DNA from: Lepidodermella squamata
Taxonomy: Eukaryota > Gastrotricha
NCBI GenBank assembly: GCA_047495785.1
Contig: JBLDXI010000042.1
Span: 3,100,001-3,164,000 of the forward strand
Length of the DNA: 64,000 nt
Direction of reading: 5' to 3'
In this document: one piece after another, positions 31,710 to 43,960 of the stretch
Numbering within the stretch: the stretch's first letter is position 1
Layout: each line of letters starts with the position of its first letter
The notes under the pieces: model-generated
What the model saw: only the letters and a program-made list of their open reading frames with translations
Told to the model about the DNA's origin: nothing
Databases searched by the model: none
Translations under genes and position numbers: made by a program

Positions 31710-32488
31710 TAAAGATATTGAGGATTTGATTTTCAATAATCAAGTCGCTAAACTGAAAACTTAAGCAAGCCTTGATATGATGCATTGAAAGAAATGCAAT
31801 CCGAGAAGAGATTCCTGTGTCAGGTTGCTATGCTATTTTGTCGAATAAAATCCTTAACCCGAATACTCGGGCGACATTTTCGCTACATGAATCGTGTGGG
31901 ACTGATTTCAAGACATTTCAGTTACACGCCTGAATTCAGCCACGCTCCTCCAACATCTCAGCGCTCAGGCGACTTTAGTCTCTTATGTGCTCATCTAGCC
32001 CCGGTTGAGTGCTTTCACGTGGTTTGGATTCTCCATCAGGGCGCCATGGGCTAAGGGTGAGGTTAGAAATAGCACAATTGGCTGATTCCAGCGTTCCATC
32101 CACCCTGAGCGCATGTTTTCAATCTGTGTTTAACTTTCACAGCAGACCCTTCGGGACAATGGCTAATGAGTTCGTGGCGCTTTCTTATCGTTTGGGGGTT
32201 TCAACTTTTTCCATGTTCCGTGGCCTACAATTTCTGACTTTTCCTGAGATTTTTCTGGAAGGGAGCGCACAAGAGAAAGCGCATCAAATTTAATTAGCTT
32301 CAAACAGACGTCAAACTTAACGGTCTAATTTCCGCAGAACAAGATGCACGCATTTGACATATGGAATTTTTCGTTTTTATTCAAATTTTAACAAGGGCGA
32401 TTCAAATAAGGAGAGTTTAACAACAGATAAAAACAAGATAGAATGCGCATATTAGATTTTCGCTTAGTTTTTTTTCTTGTTGCGATTT

Positions 32489-35400
32489 TTAGTCGAGTAA
32501 AATGTAATTTTCATCAGCGATCGATCGTTGCTTTCTGGAAAAGCCGGTAGTCACTTTTTGAATCCAATCCATAAAATGCCAGACGCGCTAAAAGAAGGGT
32601 AAAATGGAATAATTCAAACTGCTCATTCAATTCGGCTATGGTGAGAAGTTAAAAGGAGGCTTGGCGCCATGAAAATAGATATGAAAATAGAAAAATCTTA
32701 CCGTGTAAACACCAGGTGCATTTTTGCCGCCGCATAATTTGCCAAACGAAACAATGCCGTGAAGTTCCCACCGGCCGTTGACGTAGCAGTGCAACGGCCC
32801 GCCCGAGTCACCCTGGCACGCGTCTATGCCGCCCTGCTGGTAGCCAGCACAAAACATGCTCGGCAATACGAGGACCTGGTAATTAGTGTTCATGCCTCTG
32901 CACACGTTGTTGTCGATAATCGGCACTACAGCTTCTTTAAAGATCACGTTCTCGTAGCTTGAATTTTCGGTGTCACCCCAGCCAACAACAATACACCTGT
33001 CGGAAAGGCGGACATCTCGACTAGGCAGGCAGATGGATTCTCCCAAATGAGTTGCTTGGATCTGCAAAATCGATAAAGAATTGATGACAAATCAATACAC
33101 CTTTTTGACTTTGCAATTTCATTATTTTTATTAAAGAAAAACGCGTTTATTTTTTCATGATTATCAGCGTATTCATTTTATTCATTTTCTTACTTTTTTC
33201 TACCCAAGGATTTACTCGATCTTCGAAGGTTCGCTGTATGCGACTACGAAACCCGAATGGGATGAATTATATATCAAATTGAAGCTAGATATATAATCTT
33301 TTCAAATAGTATGCGATCAGATCGACAAAATCATTATTTCTTTCGCAGAAACTAAGGAATACGTAGAATGAACTGCAAAGATGTTTTCCTTGGGTAGTTT
33401 TTATATTTTATAGGTATAAGGCCCCTCCCTCCTCCCCAAAAATGATTAGAACAATCAGGCGAAGGTGATATCTCGAGTAGAAGCGATAGAACCTCAAAAA
33501 ATTTGGCTTTAGTAGCATTTTGGGCAATAGCTTACGCGGGTGCTGAGGTAGTTTTCACAAATATTGCTTTGGTTTCATCATGAAATGATGAAATTAGCGA
33601 AGACTAAGTAATAGAATAGTTCCTTAGTAGTTATTTGTTGAAAAATAAACATCATTGTAGGTAAAATCAGAAGAAACTTTCCGATCAACCAGTCGGCTAA
33701 AACGTTGAATACCTTCAAGAACAAAATGGCATCCAGTATTCTAATTTCACAGCTAGATAGATCAGATCTCTAGCTTCAATTTGATATATAATTCATCCCA
33801 TTCGGGTTTCGTATTCGCATACAGCGAACCTTCGAAGATCGAGTAAATCCTTAGGTAGAAAAAAGTAAGAAAATGAATAAAATGAATACGCTGATAATGA
33901 TGAAAAAATAAACGCGTGTTTCTTTAATAAAAAGAATGAAATTGCAAAGTAAAAAAGGTGTATAGAGTAAAAGTCATTTTAAACATTTCAAAATTACCCC
34001 TTCCTCGAGTAAAATGAGTGCGATGTCGTTTTGTTTGCGATTCGGTGGTTTCCCGTAATTCTTATGTATCATGATATGCTTGATTTTCGGTTTCAGCAGC
34101 GGTGATTTGCCGTCGAAAGCGATATTTTCCAACTTTTCATGGCGACCAATGACCGCCTCCCAGCCATGTTTCTGCTTTAAAAGATATTCCTTGACGAAGC
34201 AATGAGCGGCAGTAACGATCCACCCTAATACAAATAAACTCGAGTTTCACGTGGCGAAAAATGTTGTGATTTGATACTTCTGTTGAGAATCGAAGCCCCA
34301 CACAAGTGCTCGCCACGAAATGCCAGGGAGACGGCCCATTTCCAAGCCCCTCTGCCGGCTTCATTGCCTCCAACGATTCGCTGCAAAGGCCCAGAGCGGA
34401 ACCCCATCGCTGGTGGTAGAGCATTCGATCGGCCGCAATTCTGCGACAGCGCGAAGGTCGGACGGCTGATTCTAGAGCCATCATTCGTTTCATTGCGACT
34501 CGCAATGACAGTAAACCCCATGGAGAAACGGTGTTTCATCCCATTCGGGTAGAAATATATATCAAGAGGCCGAAATGTTGTAGCTTTATCTTCATCATCA
34601 AACGGCGGAACTTCGTCACCGCAAGAGTAATGAGTTTTGACGATTTCGCCAGTCTTGGGGGATACTAACTCGATGGTAAGAATAGGCTTCGAGCAGTCGG
34701 TATGACGCGGATCGACGGCAAAGTCGTAGAAGCGGATGCCGATAGCTTGCTGGTACGAACCGGCTGGCAGGCGAGGGTCTAGGCGCCAGTGGCATCTGAC
34801 GACGCCAGGTGCGATATTCTCGGGGCTGCTGATTATGCCGCTGCGAGCGTGGTAGGCTACTCCAGCGCCAGCGCAAGGATTCGGCACCCATTTCGCAGCT
34901 AATTGCTGGCGATTTTCAACGAATATTTGCAACTCTGCAGGCTTTGCTGTCGCCTTCATAACAAAAACATGCATAATTTGGAATATTTTCGAAGGTTAAA
35001 AATTAGCTTGAAAATCGTGATATTTGAAGCAAAGGTCGGCAAGGTGGTTCCTGGTTTTTCGAAATTTTTTGAGAATTTTACTAATTTTACCTGATTTTTG
35101 GCAATTTAAAACATGTTATTCACTTAATGCGTAATTAGTGGGTCATTTCGAACTCATTTGCATATGCATCCATTATGTGCGTATACTCATTTGCATATGC
35201 AACGGCCTTTCCTCTTGAAATGCTGGTCTAATTTTGAAATTTGAACTTCTAAGTGAGAGAGATGATGAACAACATTTCTAGTTTAAAAGTACCTTCGGCT
35301 TTCCAGGCCAGTCACCTTTATGTTCTGGGTCTTCATGTTCGCCCGTGTCATACGTAATTGTCCCATCACTCCTTTCCTCATCCTCATCTTGATTTTCATT

Positions 35401-36897
35401 ATTCATTCCATAATCATCCTCGCCATCTTCGTCCCTAATATCTTCCGTATTATCGTCGTCATCTATCGCAATTTCATCAGGATCAGTCGCAGCCTCATTC
35501 ACGCCAACCGCTTCATTTTCGCGAATTTCAGACACCTCAATCAAATCAGCCCGCTCTGACGGCCGTTCTAAATATTTGTCCGCCTTCACAGCCGTCCACG
35601 TAAATTCAAAGCCGTCGTACGCGTTTTCAGAATCAGTCTCGAATTCGACCAAAAGCTGGTTGGTTGGTACAACTGAAGCATTAGGAGGAAAGGCGCCGCA
35701 AATTGCTGCAACCAGTCTTACAGGCTCAACGAATTTTTCATCGACAGAGAAAAACGACAATCTGTCATGAAGGCAATCTTCGGCATGCACATCGTCCGAC
35801 ATTTCTATGCCAAATTTGTTCATATTGAATTCAATTTTGATGTGCTATAATGAAGGTTAAAAATTTGGAAAATTTGGACAACAAATTAGGTCAATTACCG
35901 TTCCAGTTGGTGTTAGGATTCGCCATCTGCACCGAGCGTTGTTTTGGTAAGGACTGGACGGATAGCCCATAGAACGTATCACCCCAGTTTTGCCGGTTTG
36001 AAATGACTCATCGCCACAATTTCGGGGAAGATCGCTTCTCGTCAGAGGACCAGCGTGGCATGATGACTCATCCTCGCCATTTTTGCAATCTCTAGAGCCA
36101 TCGCACTGAAAATCAATTCAATACATGAATGAAAATCGATCAGCATAATACCTTGAATTCATCTGGTAAGCAACGGGTGCCGAGTACAGGATCAGGGCAG
36201 GCGAAAGAATTATTTCTCGGGCAAATTGCGAACTCATCAATGCCAGACTCATCTCGATCCTTAGCTGATAACCGCTCGAACTCAATACGGAATCCTCGGA
36301 AAGGTTCGGAAATTAGGACTGTTATCGTCACAGAGCTACCAATTGGGACATTGTAGGGTGAGACGAAACCGTCTCCGCAATGGATGCCGAGTAATTTAGT
36401 ATCCTGCCCTTTTTCATGGGACTGGATTTTTACGTAATTTCGCTCGCAAACCAGCTCATTAATGTTGGAAATCTCCTCCGAGATATAATCTCCATTAAAA
36501 TACGGAATGTCAAAATCAACAAATTCCAGTTTAATGAAAGCCTTATCGTCCGGGCTATCGGAACCTAGATCCAATCGCCATGAGCACCTCAAAGGAAGAG
36601 GATTGCCGACTTTAACCGTTAAGTTGGCAAGGAATCCTTCGAATTGGTGGCTGAGAAGCTCGCCGTAAGTTATCGATGATAGATCAACAATGTTGTCACC
36701 AGAACAAATGCCATGGTACGGCTGAATGTCCCGCCGTGCTGTAGCAAACAAAAAGGGCTGATTGATTTTCCAAGGAAAAAAACCTCGGCTTTCGAATTAT
36801 TACCTCGAAAATTGTTGTGAAAACCCGCGTAAATTGCTTCAACAATAGTATAAAAAATTACTAGTAGTACCAGCAGAAGGCCATGTATTCTGCCCAT
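32489..36897 (-). CDS. Secreted modular serine protease: CUB-LDLa-CUB-acidic linker-CUB-trypsin
   Basis: Exons 36897-36804, 36738-36152, 36105-35899, 35844-35293, 34953-34278, 34224-33998, 33061-32702 and 32587-32489 give 933 residues, all phases consistent. Signal peptide MGRIHGLLLVLLVIFY. First CUB (CSGDNIVDLSS to GFRIEFERL); LDLa repeat (CLPDEFK, then CDGSRDCKNGEDESSC); second CUB (CGDESFQTG, YPSSPYQNN, CGAFPPN); an Asp/Glu-rich linker of about 90 residues; third CUB-like domain (NPCAGAGVAYHARSG); then activation site RIVGG. The catalytic triad is complete: TAAHC, NDIAL, GDSGGP. Asp six residues before the Ser (DACQGDSGG) predicts cleavage after Arg or Lys. Such proteases act in extracellular cascades such as immunity, coagulation-like or developmental signalling. 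Substrate unknown. Intron 6 carries an inserted element. Confidence 0.92.
33096..33962. mobile_element. TIR element (about 867 bases, 195-base inverted arms) inside intron 6 of the protease
   Basis: The left arm (33096-33289) and right arm (33769-33962) are inverted copies with only scattered differences over about 195 bases. Both include CGATCTTCGAAGGTTCGCTG and CCCGAATGGGATGAATTATA. The tips read TACACC...GGTGTA, consistent with a TA target duplication around CACC...GGTG. The spacer of about 480 bases has no transposase. Without the element the intron would be about 69 bases, the usual size here. A Tc1/mariner-type non-autonomous element is my guess. Confidence 0.8.
35070..35212. repeat. 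Dispersed repeat copy 1 (intron 4 of the protease)
   Basis: Shares GATTTTTGGCAAT, AATTAGTGGGT and TTTGCATATGCAACGGCCTT, in order, with 62270-62386. The palindrome TTTGCATATGCAA occurs near the right end, and a partial internal duplicate of it is present here. Confidence 0.6.
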
Positions 36898-37390
36898 TTT
36901 GTTAATAAGGTGTCTGTCCTAATTAAAAACTGTGACTTTCGAGTTCAATTTGGCGTGGTTCAGTTGCGCCGGGAGGTAGTCGCGTGCTCAATTTTTAATT
37001 AGGTATTTACCTTATTTCGAGACCTTATACGTTTTGCTTGCTAAGACCTGTCACAGCTGGTCACGCATTAGTTTGAAATTTAAATCGCCATTATCGGGTT
37101 ATTGTAAATGAAGCGGCACTGCAAAATCAAAGGTTGTCGGGCAAATGGGGTACTGTTCGAAAGCTGAAGCTAAAAAAGCAGATTGCCAAAAAGCCACGTC
37201 ATTTATTTTTATTTCATTATAATAATAATAATAAATAATAGTTTTATTTATAGCCACTTCAAGACTGTCGTCATTTACCGTTTCCGGTTTTGAAGAGGGC
37301 GAAGGCAGGCAAAGAGTATTCCTTACCCACCCCCACAGTTGAAGATCTTGCTTTTTTCAAAAAAATCGTAGTTTTCATTCGAGTCAAAAA
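36898..37390. other. Intergenic gap upstream of the protease
   Basis: Probable protease promoter. An AATAATAATAATAAATAATA run lies near 37220. No gene seen. Confidence 0.4.
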
Positions 37391-37669
37391 TCATGCACCA
37401 TTCATCTTTTTCAAAAGAGACCATTTCAGCCAGCTGAAAATCAAAAATAATTTATATTTATTTTTCTCTATTTTCCTTCGGCCCAATCCCATATTAGCAT
37501 ACTTAGTTGCGATTCCGTTGAAAATCTCGCTCCTTGTGGTCAATTCTTCGCAATCAAATGGCAAAAGGAATAGGTTGAAATACATCGGGAAATATTGTTG
37601 AAACTCGTTTAAAATATGTGTGCCTAACAATCCATGAGGATTCCGATGTCCGTTCGGCCCAGGATACAT
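37300..37669 (-). pseudogene. Candidate gene fragment, unrecognised
   Basis: Minus frame from 37669 reads GPNGHRNPHGLLGTHILNEF and FNLFLLPFDCEELTTRSE, which look protein-like. After an acceptor at about 37437 a second frame reads LAEMVSFEKDEWCMIFDSNE and stops near 37320. The only GT donor in the first part (GTATGC at about 37492) joins them out of phase. It is either a decayed fragment or a gene whose middle I cannot resolve. No family recognised. Confidence 0.3.
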
Positions 37670-39799
37670 AAGTAATTTTGAAAAATTATGTTAGCTATTT
37701 TTAGAGGTTTTTGTTTTAAGAGTTTTACGATAGGATAAGAGGCTACCGACCCTATCCCCCGACACTACGTGCTCTTGGCGTGAATTAAATTAATGAACTT
37801 CATATCGATCCCTATCGGCTGGGTGGGCGCTGGGCATGCAGCAGTGATTTTTGCTTTATAATTTGTCCTTCTCATCATCCTCTTCTATTCTGGAGATGTT
37901 AATCAAGATAATGTTTTGGTTTGTCCATAATATTTAATGCGAATTAATGAACCAGCAGTTTCGAAACTAATACCGCATCTGAAGATAATTATTTGCATGT
38001 ACTCGGGGATCCTGTCGAGTTATTTCGTGGAGTCAGAATTTATTCTGTTGCTAGATCGATTTTCATAAGCGCCACTATTTGAATCGGGACATTCTACCGG
38101 TGTGGATCATCCACTACAGTCGGCAAACAATTATATTTGCATGCTTCACTCAAATCACAGGTTATTAAATTTTTTGTTTTAAAAATAAAATCGTTTGCAG
38201 ACCAGGTCTGAGAGAAAATTCTCAGCTAGAATTCCTCATCGCCAAATATGCCACATTATTAGCGTAAATTGCTTAAATTGAGTAAAAAATTTCGGATGAT
38301 CACTCGCGCGCGCAGTTTAATACAGCGATCACGCGCCGATTTCGACCCCAATAATAATATCGCCACCAAAAATTCAAAGTGTGCACTCGAAGTTACGCGA
38401 CAATCGCCATATCGCATCAATATTCCAAATTACGCGCAGAAACATCTCATCTCGCCCTATAACTCAACCAATCTTGTTCGGAATTAATCAACGCAATATA
38501 TTATTATCACATAAATTTCTAGTAATAATAACGTCATTGCGAGACGTATCTTATTCCAAAAATCGGTCGCGTAGAAATAAAAATGCGACCGGAACTTTGA
38601 GAGCAAATAAAAGAACCATATAATATAACATAGTTTCCGTTGTAAATATAGAAAACGTTATTCCTTCTTATGGAATCACTCAATAGCCGTAGTGATTATA
38701 CAGAGTATAGAATTATCAACTGAAAATTTACTTCCTATGAGAATGAACGCGATTCGGAGACAATGAACTTCATTTAATTAATATTTTATTCCCCGTTTAC
38801 TAATTCCAGTTTTAAGGAACTTTGTTCCAGTTTTTTCCGTACCAAAGAAATTGCTTCTGGGATCAGAGAAATCGCCTTTAGCGCATTTATGTTCGTTGCT
38901 ATAAATTATTATTTTATATAATCAAATCCATGATAGTAAAAATTAAGCCGTCGTGAAAACAACAAATATCGATGTTTTATTATGGCAGTTTTTTTCACCA
39001 TCAACGTGGCCTTCTTATCTAAACAATCAGCGAACCGGACTTAATCGCGCGTTGAAAAATGGGATGCGCGCGACGACTACGCCTGGCAAATATTTACCTT
39101 GAAAAATAATGTTCCCTAGCTATAGAACATAAAATCGACAAGGCAATAAAAACGCCGAAAAATAAATATACAATTTTCGATGTATCAGAGAGCTAAACAT
39201 CGCTATGTAGAAATGATTGCAATTAGCATTGTAGTCCATTTATAGGTGCTGATATTTTTACTCTGATATAGCTCTATGCTTTAACCGCCAATCGTTTCAG
39301 GAATACCGAATCGGTATACTACTACGACAGCTTATTATCATCATCAAACACGTGGCCATCGCACCACCTTTTTATAAGATATCCCGTTAAATTACTAATG
39401 CGCAATATCGCGCGTGAATATTGCCCTTTCTCGCGCTATAACAATAAAAACAATAGAAAGCTACGACGAAAAAACAATACTACAAGCCCTATTGCGCGAT
39501 GTAATGAAGTCAGAAATCGATTGCCTCGTTAATAGATTGAATACTACAAAAGCCTCTTACTAGGTTCATTACTTTTTAATCGGGCAAACCTTGGCAGAAA
39601 TGGCGAGTTTGGCGCCAGCTTTGTATAGTAATTTTGACGATTTGCTCAAGTACGCTCACACCTTTTGGCAACAGCGTCGACAAAAATCACAAAATTATAC
39701 ACATTTCCTATCCGGCCTAATTAGTTTGTCTTTATTAGTTCTTCAGGCTGTCATGAGATTTTTTACGAAAATAATTGTCACATCGAATTGTTGATTTTC
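37670..39799. other. Long AT-rich gap before the Cys-loop channel
   Basis: About 2.1 kb, AT-rich, with scattered GCGCG and ATCGC islets. The plus frames at 38269-38623 are Arg/Asn/Ile-rich, overlap each other and have no motif. No RNA gene or clear repeat. Confidence 0.4.
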
Positions 39800-42700
39800 A
39801 TGGGGCCACCAAGCTGGCAGGTATGGTTGGCAGCCGGTGTTATTCTGGTGCTAGCCTTCGATGATTTTGGACCATTGCCATGTCTCGCTTTCGGCCGAAC
39901 GTATCGAGGCACCGGGCGTACGACAAACATATCGTTACCTGGTGTTCAAAATTCGACGATTCGCCAGATTATGAGCAATACTTCAGATCTGCTGGAAACT
40001 GTTTTCTCATCGTATGACCGGCTTTGCAGGCCTAGCCTCGATCGCCCGCTATCTGTGACGATAAGTCTCTACGTTTACAGTATTGGTCCGATTTCGGAGA
40101 AAGAAATGGTAAGTTAGAGATTAAATAATGGAAAATCCAAGTATCGTCCTAATCCCTGGATATCCCTCCCAAATTGCTCTTGAAAAAATCAAAATTCGTA
40201 GTTTTATATCGATTTTCATCACATCAAATTTTTCATTTTAATTCTTTGAATACTACTGGCCTGTCATCGATTAAAAACAGAAGCTATTTTGATTGAAATT
40301 AAAAAATTAAAAATCGGGGTCTTACTTTGAGCAGAAGTTTGATTTTTCGTAATAAAAAATGCTTAGCATGTGAACCGAATTTTAAAATAATTTTACTCTT
40401 AATAATTTCTTTGGCTTTTAGCAATTTCTGGGACTTATAGGAATACAAAACCCAAAATGAGGATAAAACTAAATTCATTTTTTTGGCCTTTGCCTTTTTC
40501 CACAATTTTTTTCTGCCATTTCGAGGTAACCGAAAAAATTCCGCATAAATTTTTGTCAAATTCCTCATCATCACCTTGAGAACGTGGCGTAATGATAAAT
40601 TCGAAAGTTGTCACTTAGCCTCGCCATAGTTCACTTCCCCTATCTTTCGCGAAAATAGCCCGCAAACGCAAAAGCAAGTTCGGAAAAGTTCGGGGGGAAT
40701 CTTCAAGCGGCTTCCAGTCCCCTTTACAGTAATCTAAAAGTATTGTTTTCGAACTTAGGTTTATACCATCGACTGCTACTTCCGGCAATACTGGCAAGAC
40801 GAGCGATTAGCTTTCACCGCAACTTTGGAACAACTTTCCCTATCAGCCGGTATCGTCAACTCAATTTGGCGGCCGGATACTTACTTCTGGAACTCGAAAT
40901 ATGCGATGCTTCACAAAATTACGATTCCAAACAGATTTTTGCGAATCAAACAGGATGGCACGATATCTTACTCGCAAAGACTGACCATCATGGCAGGCTG
41001 CTCAATGTACCTACGCAACTATCCCCTCGATGTTCAAAGGTGTAAACTCACCGTTGGAAGCTGTAAGATTAAAGAAAATTTTCTAAAAAATTAGTCAATG
41101 TTTTATTTTCAGTCGCGTATCCAGCGTACGACATTCAGTACGGTTGGGTAGGAGTCAGCCGTGCTCCTAACATTCAGCTTTCACAGTTTGACGTAACCAG
41201 CCTAGTGCTGCACAATACAACAGTCCCACGTCATTTAGGTATGGAATTTTTCCCAAGAATCGAGAAATTTTTCGCCACGGCATTTTTGAGCATTATTTAT
41301 CAATTATTTAATCCCAAAATAATTGGCGTATCTGATTGAAGGAACTGGATTTTTCGATGGGTCGAATGGTAGGTACCTACAGCACTTGTGAATCGAGTTT
41401 GAACTGCTATTTTAGCAAATATCGCCGCGCAGAAGCCAGCATAACTAATAAATATATTATAGGCGCAAAGCTTGTTTTCTTATTTATATGTTCAGCATTT
41501 CATTTTGGCATATCAATATGCCAATCTTGTAACTCTCGAGTTTCATTTTCTTTAATCATTGATTTGAAAGCTATAACATGTTTCCGCGTCACCGCTTAAT
41601 TTCGCTGTGATACTTCTTTACAATAACTAATGACTAATACAATAACATTTGTGAAAATCCCTTTTTACAGAAAGACTCGGTATGATCAAGGATTGAAGTG
41701 TGAACGTTTTTGTTTTTTATAGTATAGCTTCAATTCTTGCCAATTTTCCTTTGTTTAGGCCGATTGACGATTTACCCTAGGACTAAGACTCGATTAGCGA
41801 ATTAGACTTACTGACCAAACTATATTTTTTGCTTATTTTTTCTTCTTTCTCGTTAACCTCAGCGCGTGATAAAAAAAACTTGGCTCTGTTCTAGCATAGA
41901 AATTATTTCAACACCTTTTCTAATGTTTACTTTAACACCTTTCCTTTGTATTTTTTGCTCAGAGGATTACTCCATAGCTGAGGTCGAGTTTATTCTCACT
42001 AGGCGCATCGGATGGTTTTTGATCAGTGAGTTTTTTGCCTCACCTTTATTTTTGAAAAATCTCACATGACGGCCCAATATTTTCGCAGATATTTACATCC
42101 CATGTGCACTGCTAGTCGTAATATCCTGGGTACAGTTTTGGATAAATCGCGAAGCGGCAGCCGATCGCATCAGCTTATCGATCATGACTATTTTGACAAT
42201 GACGTGAGTTTGATAATATTAGCTTTTTATCCGACGCTCTCACACGCTGCATGCTCGTCTATTTCGAAAGGTTCATCGTGTTTGAAATGAACGAAGATTT
42301 GCCAGATGTCGATTATCGAACTGCCCTTGATATCTACGTGTATGGATGCTATGCTTTTCTCTTAATATCCGCGATCGAATTCGCGATTGTTCATCGATAC
42401 ACGAAAGGTCCGGTATTTGACGAGCATGACCTCGAAATGCTGAGAAGGCGGCTTTATGAGCGCGAAATGCAATTGGAAGCTGAAAGGGTAGGTCTTTTCA
42501 GCTATATTTCTTGTGTGGTTAAACAATTCCTTAAAACAGGACCGCCAAGAAGAGGAAGAATTTATTGCAGCAATGAACAGTCGAGGGGCGATTGAAATGA
42601 GCGAGATGGGCTCTTTGCCTAGACAACGAAAGGGTAAATCAGCTCAAAGTCCACCGGGGAAGAAACGGGCAAGTTTTGGAGCTCAAGGTCTTGGATATCG

Positions 42701-42908
42701 CAAATCTTCGACGTCTTCCGAATCAAAACCTCCACTGTCGTATTACCTTGACGAGTTTTTCACCGCTCATTCCGTGTCAAGCCTCGACTCGTTGTCACGC
42801 TTCGTCCTGCCGCTACTTTTCGTCGCTTTCAATCTGACTTACTTCAAATATTACCTGGACGTGCGAGAAGAGCAAAAGCAGCAAAACGTTGGAATTAACA
42901 AGTTTTAA
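39800..42908 (+). CDS. Cys-loop ligand-gated ion channel subunit (GABA-A/glycine/GluCl-like) with altered pore filter
   Basis: Exons 39800-40108, 40759-41062, 41113-41238, 41963-42025, 42089-42203, 42271-42487 and 42540-42908 give 500 residues, all in phase. Signal peptide ([15 protein letters not shown]). Ectodomain with [14 protein letters not shown] (loop D region) and the Cys-loop C-x13-C with Y-P-L-D. TM1 includes [19 protein letters not shown]. The M1-M2 link and M2 read [19 protein letters not shown], where anion-channel relatives have VPARV. TM3 is [20 protein letters not shown] cytoplasmic loop of about 100 residues precedes TM4 ([15 protein letters not shown]). The family is normally chloride-selective. 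Here Pro at -2' is Ala and Ala at -1' is Asp, so cation permeation is possible. The ligand is unknown. Confidence 0.92.
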
Positions 42909-42974
42909 ATCACTGAAAAGCGCGAGTGATAAGAATTGCGAGAAATAATTTACTGAAATAAACGCCATGGCAGG

Positions 42975-43960
42975 TCAGCCTAGCAAATGGCTAGAGTATA
43001 AATTTGTTTGCAACATAATTTTAATGAATTCCGTCTCATTTACTGCACCATCGCCATCTCTATCAGCCAAGGTCAACATTTCCTGGCAGGTTTTGGTCGA
43101 AAGATCGAATCCAATCGATCGAGATAATGCCGTCAAACTTTCCGCAGTAATCTCGCCTGTTCCATCTGTTAATAACAATAATGATTATTTGAATCTGAAA
43201 AAACTAATATCTTACTGATGTCAAAATACTTGAAGGCCATTGATAACTCGTCCATGTAATCGTAAGATTCTCCTTGACGAGAAATTATGACTTCAAGAAA
43301 CTGATTTACGCTGAGACCCTTGAAATAGGTAATTCTGTGTTCATGAACAACGTCGGAAGTTGCAGTAGCCGGCGGAGCGAGCTCCAACACCTGTGGGATC
43401 TCTACTGTGCCATCAAGGCCGTTATCGGCATTAGGCTCTGCTGTTGGCTCTTTAACTGCGTGATCATGATAAGACGCTTTAGCCGCACGGTGAAACACAC
43501 GCTTAGCTTGTTCTTGAGAGCATGATAGTCCAATTGATCTCATTGCTTTGATGAACTCATCTTCCGTCAAATATCTGGGAACAATTAGGCTTTGTAAATA
43601 TTTCCGCGCAAAAAATGAAACTAACCCATCCTTATTATAGTCAAAAAGATCAAAAACAAAATGAAGATCTCGAATTTCCTGAGCAGTGAGCTTTTTCGAT
43701 ACGTTATTTGTTACTTGGATTCCATCAATATCTTTATCGCTCATCGGATTTTCAGCCAATATGCCCACTAACTGAAAATTAACTCAATTGAAAATTTTCA
43801 AATGTATCAACAGAAACGTGTCGGTAATTACCGTCTCGAATGGCAGTGGGGGAGGAGGTATAATCTCAGGAATTATTGGGTCCAGCAGCAGCGCTGACTT
43901 GGGAGTTTCTTTCTTTGAGCTCTTCTTCCTCTTTCCGCTCTTTTTCCTTTTCAGTGGCAT
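42975..43960 (-). CDS. EF-hand calcium-binding protein with basic N-terminus (four exons)
   Basis: Exons 43960-43832, 43771-43626, 43574-43216 and 43165-42975 give 274 residues in consistent phase. The N-terminus is strongly basic (KRKKSGKRKKSSKK), then Pro-rich. EF-hand 1 is split by an intron and reads FDYNKDGYLTEDEF. A later hand is FDINGTGEITAESL, also split by an intron, and the last is ADRDGDGAVNETEF. The region between the first and third hands looks like a degenerate hand with a long acidic/Pro insertion (PTAEPNADNG). The pairing is centrin- or calmodulin-like, but the long insertion and basic tail differ. It could be a ciliary or centrosomal calcium sensor; I cannot assign an ortholog. 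It is head to head with the BNIP3 gene. Confidence 0.85.

Larger units (their letters stand above)
28605..32165. repeat. Tandem segmental duplication of about 1.8 kb
   Basis: Unit 1 spans about 28605-30310 and unit 2 about 30378-32165. Both begin CGTATGCCATTCTTCATCC. They then share GCTCGTTTTAGCTCCGCTTC, a region with TGACTCA and AGATATTAGT motifs, one PAN-like gene each, and a tail ending near ACTTTCACNGCAGACNNTTCGGGACAAT. Unit 2 has an insertion of about 80 bases near 30425-30500. Confidence 0.8.
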
